From NCBI GenBank assembly GCA_905178155.1, contig CAJINV010000019.1:154982-218981 (forward strand): a DNA stretch of 64,000 bases. Direction: 5' to 3'. Positions 55,801 to 64,000 of the stretch are shown piece by piece; position 1 is the stretch's first letter, and each line of letters starts with the position of its first letter. This DNA comes from Amoebophrya sp. A120. Its lineage: Eukaryota; Sar; Dinophyceae; Syndiniales; Amoebophryaceae. Made by a program: the position numbers and the translations under genes. The notes beneath the pieces are model-generated. The model was not told the origin of the DNA, did not search any database, and worked only from the letters and a program-made list of their open reading frames with translations.

Positions 55801-58800
55801 AGTAGTGCCGCTGGCTGCAACATATTACGACCTCTACAAGAACCAGAGAGCTTCAGCCCTGCAGTTGCAGTTCATTCCATTTCCAGCATTGATTTCCAAA
55901 AACATAAGTCAAGCGCTACACTTTCCTTTCTCCTGATGTAATCTTCACGAGTACGTAGTGCAACGGTTGGTTTTATTCTAGAATTCGCCTGCGTAGCGCT
56001 CCACCCAGCGGCCAGCGAATAGAATCTTCACGAAGAAGAAGAACGGCATCATGCCAGCTTCTAAGTAGAGACCACATTCATCACTAAAGCAAACAAATGA
56101 CAATAAAGAGTAGAGAAACCAAATCAAAATAAACAATAAGTACTTGAGCGCCTTGGCAATCTCGGGGTAGTAGTCCCAGACCGCGCTCTGATCGGCCCAG
56201 AGTCCCGTCCATTCCCCGTGCCCCCAGGGATTTCGGATTTTCACGAACTTCGCGCGGGTACCGCCCTTCAGCCAGTACTGCCCCGCCGGGCACTTTTCGT
56301 ACATTTTCGCGGTGTCCGCGTGTCCGGCCATCTTCCGGATCATGGAGCCCTGCACCTGGTTTGGCTGTTTGAAGCTGATGGTGTCCTATGCATTGCAAAA
56401 ATGTCTGGGTCTGGAAGAATGCAACTTGTCATGCTAAATCTGAAACATGCAAAAATCTGTGTTGCATGATTACCAATAAAGCTGTTCACTTTTGAGAAGG
56501 CCGAGAGACAGTTTCTCATGCGGAAAAGGCATGGTAAAGATCTCACAAAATCTGTGACGCTAGGGCATGCATCACAGACCTCACACGTCATGCAAAACGT
56601 GCATGACAAACCTGGCAATCTTCCAGACCCAGACATTTTTGCATTTGATATGTCCCCGTTGCGCACGCTCAGCACCTCGTCCGGAAGAAAATTCTTCCCG
56701 CTCGTGGGCGTTTCGTAACACCTATCCACAGTAAATTTCCCGTACACGTACAAAGAAATGCGGTCTCTGCATGACAAAACTGGGCTCCGATCCTAGTCTA
56801 GCATGACAAGTGTTACACGGGAAATTGGTGAAATTTGTGATGCATTTTGTACATGTACAGGAAATTTGTATTTTTGCATAACACCACTTCAGCTTCCCGT
56901 GGTTGCCCTCCAGCTTGAAGTCGTAACTCTTCATGGTCTTCTGCATCACCGTGCCCCGCCACTTCGTGGGGGTCTCCTCCGAGTAGTGCCGGAACCGAAT
57001 CGGGCACCCGGTCTCGTTGACGAGGTGCAGGACCTTTTCGTTTTCCCGCTCCTGCGCGGAGATGGGGGTTTTCGTATGCATTGCAAATGTGTCTGGGTCG
57101 GGAAGGATGCAAAGTTTGCCATGCTTGTCTGGCATGACTGAAGAGTTTGTCATGCGTGTGCCAGAAGAGACCCTTTGACTTGTCATGCAAAAACGCAACG
57201 TGTCATGTGGAGAGCGCTACACTGAGCCGCGCAACTATTTCTCATGTTGCTTGGCTGATGTGCATTACAGAGCATTCACGATTCACAACTCGGCATTACA
57301 AGTTTCCAGACATCCAGGGATATTTGCAATGCATATTTTGCAAAGTCCTGCAAAAACTGCACGTAGCCGTCCCGGCCCCCGCGGGGCATCTCCATATCCC
57401 GCACGTCTAAGATGGAAAACACGTATCCTGAGTAAAAACGTCCCCACCCCAGAGTCACGTTGGTAAATCTGCAACACAAATCTCCAAGGTTTGGAAATTG
57501 TGCATGACAAGTTCTTTCCATCTGCAGTGTAGTGCTGTTTAGCAAGGGGAGCGCATGATAAATTCATTTTCTCATCGTGTTTACTTACAGCATTACAGAT
57601 TCCAAAACACGACTGGAAAGAACGCGTCTCATGGAGATGCGCATTACAAATGTAGTTCCTGTAGTCGCAAATCTGCATGACAACTCTAGGGTGGGACGTT
57701 TTTACTCAAGATAACACGTGCCCGGGGATCAGCCCGTCCTTTCCCTCGCAGCCCGAGGTGGTCATCAGGAAATTTCGGCCGCGGAAGTCCAGCATCTTTT
57801 CCACCGTCATCTGCGGCTCCAGGATCTGGTTGTTGGGGTTGCTGTGCCGTTTCGAAGTTTCCAGCTCGTAAATCTCGGAGCCGGCCGTGAGGGCCTCCAT
57901 CGCCTTGGTGGACCCGATGGGCGTGATGATGTTTTGCATCCCGCCCCGGAGGTTTTGGTAGCACCCCGCCCACTTCGCGAACGCCTTCTCGATCAGGACC
58001 GGCCAGAGCTCGCCCTGGGTGGCGGAGGAAACAAACTTCGGATTGGCGATGTTGCCCCGGTCGACCGGAATGCGGTCGTCGAGCAGCAGCCACCGGATCT
58101 GTATCCTGTGCAAAAGTATCGCACTCGTAGTAATTGCAATCATGCATTACAAATTTTTTTCTGAAGCTAAATCCGCATTACAAATGGTATTTCTCATGCT
58201 CACGAAATTTGTAATGCATTTATACGATTACGAGTACGATACTTTGGCAATGCATAATCTGCCCCTCGACGACAATGCGAAACGTGAACACCCCGAACTC
58301 CGGCACGTGCGTGATGGCCCGCTTCACGAACTCCGGGTCTTCGCGGTACGCGCACGCGGCCAGGATGGACGTGAGCCAGCAATCGCCCACGTTGTGCTGT
58401 CGGATGTCCGTCTCGTGGACGCCGTCCGGCGCAATCAAAAACTCCGGGTGCGATATGTCCGGGTTGTTGGCGATCCGGGACTTCAGGATCCAGGGTCTCC
58501 GCCAGTCGGTGGCGTCGCAAACCTTCCCGTACCCGTTGTCTCCGTCCGGGTCGCATTCCGAGCAAATCACTTTCCGGTCGAACGGGCCGTCGAAATTCAG
58601 ATCCACAAAAAGCGTCGCGTCCTCGTGGATCAACTCTTTCACTTCGCTCGTGCGCAACTGCAGGTCCTTCCCCACGGAATCAATCTGCTTCGCCGTTGCC
58701 TGGGTTTGCTCCTGCCGCACCTCGTTTTTACTCACCTCGCTCATCGCTTTAAAGTGCTGTTTCGCGATCACCGCGGTGATATAGCGCGCCTCCTCGACCG

Positions 58801-61800
58801 CAATATCGGAGTTGAAAGAATCCCGTTGGTGCTCACCCTCGAAGAAAGGACCACGGCGGAGGTGCTCCTGTGGGGCGGATGAGAAATTTGAATTTTTTAT
58901 TTTCGATGTAGTAAACATGAAGTTGACCACCCCACGTCGATTCATGCTAGTTGTAATAGGCCGCCGTCATTTGTTCCCATTGTAGGGACCGCTGGTGCAC
59001 GTCAAACACATAAACTATCATGCGGGGACTACTTCGAATGCTTTTGCTTGCATGTTTGTCGTGGTACCTATAGACACTTTTTTTCATACACTATGTCGAC
59101 AGTGCTTAAGTTGTACATGGTACGTAGTGAAGCTGAAGATATTGAAGACTCATCAAACAATACAAGGTTTATCAAAGACAGTAAGTACAACTAAATACCC
59201 TCCTCCTCTCGTCCCGCGCGCGCTTGTCGATAGCATTCTGTACTTTCTCGTCCCGGTCTCCGTCGTCCGAGGAAGGGCTACTGTGAGAGGAAGTTGTCTC
59301 TACTTCACTGGCCATGTCCGCTTGCTGTTGTTCGCCCTCAAACTGCATCTGGACTTGTTCCGGCGCCGCTTCCTCCCCCTCCTGGGAATGTCTCAAGTGC
59401 ACCGATATCAAATGCAAAAATGTCTGGGTCTGGAATGTTGCCGGGTTTGTCATGCATATTGTGCACCTAGACCAAACTACATGCATATTTTGCATGACCC
59501 AGGACGTCTGTAATGCATGGCCTAGCGTCACAGATTTTCAGAGGGCTTCCTGATGCCTATTCCGCATGACAAATACCCTCCCCGCGTAGCACAAACTAGA
59601 CCCCTCTTGCTGATCATGCAATACAGATTTTTTTAGTGTCCAAAGTTAGCATCACAAGCTTCAACCTTGCAGACCCAGACATTTTTGTACTTGATAACCG
59701 ACCTTCGCATCCCCGCTTTGTGGTTGGAGATCCGCGTCTATCCTGTGCAAAAGTATCGTACTCGTAGTAACCGCAGTCATGCATTACAAATCTCCATCCT
59801 AAGGCAAAACAGCATGACAAATACCATTTGTCATGCTGAGCCAATTTGTAATGCGGTTACTACTAGTGCGATACTTTTGCAAGGCATAGCGTCCGCACCG
59901 AGGAGCCCTCCATGTTGGTCACCTTCTTCACCGCTTTTAGTGGGACCTCCTCGGCTATCAAATGCAAAAATGTCTGGGTCTGGAAGATTGGAAGATTTGT
60001 CATGCACATCTGACATGAGCCATAAAGGCTGTGATGTATGCCCTAGCATCAAAGATGTTCTGAGTGCTTCTTGATGCATATCCTGCATGAGAAATCAATG
60101 CCCTCTCTCCACGTCGCAAAAACTGGAGTCCTATTGCCTGTCATGCAACACACATTTTTTTTTATTTTTTAGAATCCAACAATAGCATTACAAGTTGCAT
60201 CCTTCCAGACCCAGACATTTTTACATTTGATATCGGCGTGCCCGTGCTTGTGGACCGCGGACACGCGTTTGTAGACCTCGACCTGCGTGCCCCGGCGGTC
60301 CTTCTCCAAGTCGGAACCCGGAAAATTCATGCTGTTGTCGTACTCCACGTGCGAACCCAGAATGGAGTCCGCTTCCTCGCTAGTTGGCAAAGAGCCGTAT
60401 GCATTGCAAAAATGTCTGGGTCTAGAAACTTGTGATGCAAATCTACGAACAATGAATCTTCAATTGTGGGCGCGCTGCAATATGCAGCCCAGCATGACAA
60501 GTTTTTCAACTGCTGTGTGTTTCGTTTTTCGCATGACAAACTGCGTTTTTGCATGACAGGCAAGAGGCCCTTTGCCTGCTCATGCATCACAGATTTAAGA
60601 GTCATGCCCGACAAGCATGCCAAACCTTGCATCCTTCCAGACCCAGACATATTTGCATTTGATAAGCCATACTGGCTGACGATCTCCTCCGGAATGACCC
60701 CCTTCAACAGGTTCCGGACGGCTTTCTGGATCTCGATGATCCGCGGCAGCGGGTCCTTGGTGTAGAAAATTGGGCCGGTGTGCTTAATATGCAATACAAA
60801 TATCCCTGGACGTGGACGTCTCAGCGGAAGGATGAACCTGTATTGCGAGTCTCGCATTCCTGAAAAATCTGTATTGCATCATCTTCCTGAGTAACAAAAG
60901 TTCTCGCAGTCTCTCTTGTGGTCATGTTGCAAAAAGGCAGCTTCTCATGCAGACTGTGTATGAGCGGAGAAAGCGTAGTTCTGCAAATTTGTCATGGAGT
61001 ATCCTGCATTTGGAAGTAGAGCTCTCATCAACATCATACACAGCTTAGCATCACAAATTTCCAGACCCAGGTTTCGATATTTGCAATGCATAATTCGAGT
61101 AGCCGTTCAGGTCCGTAATGGGGGCTTCCATCACGATCCGGGTTAAGGGGCACACGCGGGCTATGGAAGTGTAAGAATCGAAATTGACAAAGTCGAAAAA
61201 TTTGTGATGCACAAGATCGATACCAGTCGCGGCCTCAGGAGTTTTCAAGTGGCGCATGACAAATTTTGAGAGCAACAAAATCCGTCTGTCATGCTGTTTG
61301 GGTAAAGAAGACTGCTCCTGTCATGCTACTCTGGCAACACATTGCATACCCCTAAACAGGCCTGCAATCGGTCTCACTTGCCTGCTCCCCAATACAGGCC
61401 TACGGTGCCCTACATTTTATGCATCGCAAATTTTTCGACTTTGTCGATTTCGATCCTGACACATCCATACGGGTTTCGCGCTGGAGCCGCTCCAGGAGCG
61501 ACAACCGGCGGAAGCAGTCCGTTGCCTATCCTGTGCAAAAGTATCGTACTCGTAGTAATCGCAGTCATGCATCACAAATCTCCATCCCAAGGCAAAACAG
61601 CATGACAAATTTCGTTTGTCATCCTGAGCCAAGAATTTGTAATGCGATTACTACTAGTACGATACTTTTGCAGTGCATATTGCCGAGTACCAGCCCATTT
61701 CCATCGGGAGCTTCCCGCGCCGGCGGTTGCCGTCCAGCATGTAAAATTCGTCGAAAAAGACGTAGGACTGCGGGTTTCCCTCCTCTCCGTTCTTCGCCAT

Positions 61801-62205
61801 CCGCTTGCCATCAGGCGCGACCACGCGCAACTCCTTCACCTCGCCCGCCACATACTCGGGCTGGTTTCGCGCGGTGGACCGGGTCCGCAGCCAGCACTCC
61901 TTGCCGCGGTCGGAGATCTCCGCGCCTGCGTGGATGTTCTCAATGTCCACCTTTTTGGTGGCCGTGGGGTTGCTGGCCGGCGCGGCCTCGAAGGTGGTGG
62001 CTTTCCCGAGCTGGATTTTTCGGGCCTTAATATCCAGGTAAAGCTGGTTCACCGACCTTATCGGCTGCTTGTTCACGTACAGCACGCCCTCGTAAGCGGC
62101 ATCCTGGCCCGGGATCTCGATCAAACAGGAAGTCTGCGGGTTGTTGTTCTTCAGCCGCTCCCCGATGCGGGCCGCGTGCGTGAAGGTGATCTCTCCGAAC
62201 GGCAT
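52832..62205 (-). CDS. Calpain-family cysteine protease with C-terminal CaaX box
   Basis: Calpains cut cytosolic proteins with a Cys-His-Asn triad. About 16 exons give some 1,050 residues from MPFGEITFTHAARIGERL at 62205. The N-terminal third is unassigned, then an acidic linker (TTSSHSSPSSDDGDRDEK). The protease core follows: HNVGDCWLTSILAACAYR holds the Cys (codon 58381-58379), IRWLLLDDRIPVD is the DDRLP box, IEKAFAKWAGCYQNLRGG the E-K-A-Y-A-K box, GLIPGHVFSILD the His (57720-57718), and KIRNPWGHGEWTGLWAD the Asn (56232-56230). SDDGVFFLQWEDF ends the core. Thirteen introners interrupt the gene. GT-AG introns are 59198-58868 and 56143-53446. The last exon ends in KRKGNAQPCSCVIM: a basic patch and a CVIM CaaX motif, predicting farnesylation and membrane attachment. 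An alternative last exon at 56083-55978 also fits in phase. Confidence 0.85.
53070..53317. mobile_element. Family A introner in calpain gene
   Basis: 248 bp. The ends are TATCAACTGCAAATATGTCT and ...GACATTTTTGCAATCCATA, with a perfect duplication TCCGG (53065-53069 and 53318-53322). Confidence 0.96.
53446..56143 (-). other. 2.7-kb GT-AG intron of the calpain gene
   Basis: The donor is GTACTTATTG after codon fragment AA (exon end 56144). The acceptor is CTCACAACAG before C-TTT-GTG (exon start 53445). Joining gives ALNFVKSDDGVFF in frame. The interior has no introner ends and no recognised coding content, except the possible alternative exon at 56083-55978. Confidence 0.65.
55978..56083 (-). 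other. Possible alternative terminal exon of the calpain gene
   Basis: After acceptor TTTGCTTTAG, the block reads in phase from the same donor at 56143: NDECGLYLEAGMMPFFFF, then ERYAGEF and a stop. Using it would end the protein before the DDGVFF...WEDF box and the CaaX tail. It could be a real alternative 3' end or a chance open frame inside the intron. Confidence 0.4.
56387..56650. mobile_element. Family A introner in calpain gene
   Basis: 264 bp. The ends are TATGCATTGCAAAAATGTCT and ...GACATTTTTGCATTTGATA, with a perfect duplication TGTCC (56382-56386 and 56651-56655). Confidence 0.97.
56723..56880. mobile_element. Variant introner in calpain gene, B-like but with its own terminal repeat
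   Basis: 158 bp. The left end is TATCCACAGTAAATTTCCCG followed by TACACGTACAA. The right end is TTGTACATGTACAGGAAATT, then TGTATTTTTGCATA. The terminal repeats are related to B in layout and size, but GTACACGTAC replaces GTATCGTACTCG. The duplication ACACC is perfect (56718-56722 and 56881-56885). Confidence 0.85.
57075..57335. mobile_element. Family A introner in calpain gene
   Basis: 261 bp. The ends are TATGCATTGCAAATGTGTCT and ...GGATATTTGCAATGCATA. The inner right end is altered (CCAGACATCCAGGG). Flanks TTTCG and TTTTG match at four of five positions. Confidence 0.9.
57424..57713. mobile_element. Family C introner splitting the calpain His motif
   Basis: 290 bp. The ends are TATCCTGAGTAAAAACGTCC and GGACGTTTTTACTCAAGATA, with a perfect duplication ACACG (57419-57423 and 57714-57718). 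Removing the element and one copy joins GLIPGHV to FSILDV and so rebuilds the catalytic-His segment. Confidence 0.97.
58102..58256. mobile_element. Family B introner in calpain gene
   Basis: 155 bp. The ends are TATCCTGTGCAAAAGTATCG and CGATACTTTGGCAATGCATA, with a perfect duplication ATCTG (58097-58101 and 58257-58261). Excision joins VEGQ to IRWLLLDDRIP. Confidence 0.97.
59406..59696. mobile_element. Family A introner in calpain gene
   Basis: 291 bp. The ends are TATCAAATGCAAAAATGTCT and ...GACATTTTTGTACTTGATA, with a perfect duplication ACCGA (59401-59405 and 59697-59701). Confidence 0.97.
59739..59888. mobile_element. Family B introner in calpain gene
   Basis: 150 bp. The ends are TATCCTGTGCAAAAGTATCG and CGATACTTTTGCAAGGCATA, with a perfect duplication GCGTC (59734-59738 and 59889-59893). 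A 42-bp exon separates it from the A copy at 59406. Confidence 0.97.
59956..60232. mobile_element. Family A introner in calpain gene
   Basis: 277 bp. The ends are TATCAAATGCAAAAATGTCT and ...GACATTTTTACATTTGATA, with a perfect duplication TCGGC (59951-59955 and 60233-60237). Confidence 0.97.
60398..60664. mobile_element. Family A introner in calpain gene
   Basis: 267 bp. The ends are TATGCATTGCAAAAATGTCT and ...GACATATTTGCATTTGATA. Flanks AGCCG and AGCCA match at four of five positions. Confidence 0.95.
60788..61092. mobile_element. Family A-like introner with altered ends in calpain gene
   Basis: 305 bp. The left end is TATGCAATACAAATATCCCT and the right end TCGATATTTGCAATGCATA, after CCAGACCCAGG. 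The outer ~15 bp pair well, while the GTCTGGGTCTGG core is mostly lost on the left. No clear 5-bp duplication (TTAA/ATTCG region). Excision joins NGYSN to KHTGPIFY. Confidence 0.8.
61162..61469. mobile_element. Family E introner in calpain gene
   Basis: 308 bp. The left end TATGGAAGTGTAAGAATCGA and its ~45-bp continuation (GACAAAGTCGAAAAATTTG) are inverted at the right end (CAAATTTTTCGACTTTGTC ... ACATCCATA). This terminal repeat is unlike A-D and longer. Flanks CGGGC and CGGGT match at four of five positions. Excision joins ARNP to ARVCPLTR. Confidence 0.9.
61527..61679. mobile_element. Family B introner in calpain gene
   Basis: 153 bp. The ends are TATCCTGTGCAAAAGTATCG and CGATACTTTTGCAGTGCATA, with a perfect duplication TTGCC (61522-61526 and 61680-61684). 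Confidence 0.97.
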
Positions 62206-63541
62206 ATTTGATTATTATTTGTGTTGCACAAGAAGGATGAATGTATATATTTGTGCTGTTGCAGAATCCACTAATCGAATATGTTCCGTAACTCGTAGAA
62301 CGACGCGAGCGAAACGATTACCAGATACTGCAGGAGAACCATGATGTTGCGGGAGGATAAAAAATCACTTAGACGTCGTGATTCAGCATAATATATGTGG
62401 GGAAAAATAACATTGAATTACTGGGTGGGTATTCGTATTACACTGTTGTCGTCACTTTGAAATGAGCGATACAGGTTCTTGTAGATACATAGTGCTTTAC
62501 TTCACGACATCAAACAACATTTGTTCATCCAAGCGCACGAACGACGGCAAGAAATGACACGACCTTCACCTTCAGGACAGTGAAAGGGTGCGATAATCGT
62601 GTTGTCCTCTTCTTCGTACGATGCAGAAGCTGAATAGCTGGAATTATGATACTTATACACAAAACTTGTGAACGAACCGAGCACATTTTCCAGATGGGAT
62701 ATTCATCCACAGAGTCCTTGACTCCACCGACTGTAAAATCCGTGGGCAAAACAAGGCAAAACCGAAGTGTAACGGCGCCTGCTTCCCTCTTGAGCAGGCA
62801 CGAGGCAACCGCAACGAAAATGCGGAGATAAAACAAAGTAAAACAAACCGAGGATGATTGGTAGAACCAGGTCGGGAGCCGAAAAACCGAGGCGAAAGGC
62901 CGGCGAGCGAAGAAATATGTCTTCGGACCGATAAAATCAAATGGCTTCGTTTTTAAGCGTGTACTGAAATTTTATACGAATGAAGACTAAAACCGATTCA
63001 TTGGCGAATTTGAAACCGATAGTTCATCTCGAAGTGAGTTTGCTTTTGTAAGGACATCAACTACAACTAGTAGTGGTAGCATGATAGGCAGAGACGACAG
63101 AATATTTTTGGTTTGTGGTCGAGAAGCTTACTTTCACAATTCCTCTCCACAAGCAGCTGGCTTCTTGCATTTGGCAGCTGGCTTCCTGCATTTTCTGAGT
63201 GAAAAGCTCAAGTTCTTGTTCCCATTCTTGTTTGGGATTCTTGGTGCTCTTGGGAGGACAAGAAGGGGACAAGAAGACGAGAATTTGATCCGGTGTCTTC
63301 GTGTTGCTTGACTCAACATGGTTGTACAGCGCGAACTGAATGCAACATGGGTGGTAGAACCAACTACAACATATGATCTTCAGGGAAAATAGAACTAGAA
63401 GCGGGTAAGCTGTACGTAAGAACTTCGAGATACAACGCTAGAAGGTTTGCTTTGATGATTCCAATGTATTCGTTCGAAACAGCAGCTCAGCGCTAGAATA
63501 CACGGCGAGTACTACGCCAAAATACTTCAACTTCATCTTGC
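62206..63541. other. Intergenic gap upstream of the calpain gene
   Basis: About 1.3 kb. It holds the presumed promoter of the calpain gene (its ATG is preceded by ATCAAAT on the minus strand) and the 3' side of the next gene. A 20-bp phrase GCAGCTGGCTTCxTGCATTT occurs twice at about 63155 and 63175. No gene or introner is seen. Confidence 0.5.
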
Positions 63542-63909
63542 TCAACGCATCTTCACCCTGGGGGGTAGTTCCGTGGTCAATTTTTGCGCGACCGGAACTA
63601 CCTTCTGTCCATCACCGCTTTCCTTTCCCTCCCGTGGGTCGTGGTCAACATGAATATGATCCGTTTTCTTGTAAAGCTCGTCACCGTGATAGTAGGCATC
63701 CCAGGCCCCCTCTCCGGCCTGCGCCGCTTTGCCATCTGGAAACTGGATCGCGTCTGCATGGGCGTGCTGGGAATCGGATTCCTCCCAGATGCGGTCGACA
63801 ACGTGGTCCACATCATGATGAATTTTGTGCCACAAGTCGTTGTTTTTGTCGAGCAAGTCCGCTTGAAGCCCGTCGGTGGCGGTGTGCACGGTGTCCAGCA
63901 GGATTCCCA
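63542..63909 (-). CDS. 3' end of a hypothetical His/Asp-rich protein (cut by window edge)
   Basis: This is the last exon of a minus-strand gene that continues past the right edge. After an introner at 63910 it reads MGILLDTVHTATDGLQADLL, then a His/Asp-rich stretch (WHKIHHDVDHVVDRIWEE; AYYHGDELYKKTDHIHVDHD) and ends PPRVKMR with a stop at 63542. I do not recognise it. The clustered His and Asp could bind metal, but nothing confirms that. Confidence 0.6.
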
Positions 63910-64000
63910 TATCAACTGTAAAAATGTCTGGGTCTGGCAATTCTGAGACTTGTCATGCACTTCGCAATGCCTATTCCGCATGACAAATTCCCTCTCCGCG
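63910..64000. mobile_element. Family A introner, truncated by the window edge
   Basis: The left end is TATCAACTGTAAAAATGTCT followed by GGGTCTGGCA. The left flank is TCCCA (63905-63909). The right end lies outside the window. It interrupts the His-rich gene. Confidence 0.92.

Noticed and set aside
57677-58882. Plus-strand frames opposite the calpain core (for example 58019-58882)
   Set aside because: They read through introner sequence and are antisense to exons with the calpain catalytic motifs.

Overview
The window looks like nuclear DNA of a protist with intron-rich genes, most plausibly a dinoflagellate-lineage parasite of the Amoebophrya (Syndiniales) type. This identification is inference. 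It rests on three things: about 38 short inverted-repeat insertions that interrupt reading frames and must be spliced out (introner-type elements, which I recall being reported for Amoebophrya); genes in long one-strand runs; and splice junctions that often cannot be GT-AG. No rRNA or tRNA gene was recognised.

Layout. About 1-15.9 kb is GC-rich with all recognised genes on the plus strand and ordinary GT-AG introns: a coiled-coil protein of unknown function, an OTU-like cysteine protease, a ~1,340-aa protein with an SF3-type helicase and a possible family-A-polymerase-like region, and a multi-intron Merlin/IS1595-like DDE transposase. These could be remains of, or passengers in, large mobile elements. 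About 16-17 kb is a convergent strand switch with ~100-bp tandem repeats and a CA microsatellite. From 17 kb to the right edge every recognised gene is on the minus strand: a predicted membrane protein, a ~1,000-aa protein of unknown function, a complete GCN1-type HEAT-repeat translational regulator (26.1-40.5 kb), two small unknown ORFs, a Gly-rich unknown protein (45.2-50.0 kb), a calpain-family protease ending in a CaaX box (52.8-62.2 kb), and the 3' end of a further gene cut by the window edge.

The outstanding feature is the introner system. Elements of 140-325 bp have termini TATC/TATG...GATA/CATA, fall into at least five terminal-repeat families (A-E here), are flanked mostly by perfect 5-bp target duplications, occur in both orientations and number about 15 in the GCN1 gene and 13 in the calpain gene. 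Removing one element plus one target copy restores the frame and rebuilds conserved motifs, for example the calpain active-site His segment. The same genes also carry ordinary GT-AG introns, so two intron classes coexist. Families share short internal modules (TTGTCATGC / GCATTACAAA and their complements) despite different ends, suggesting one mobilisation or recognition machinery. Exon coordinates are my manual reading and ambiguous by up to the 5-bp duplication.
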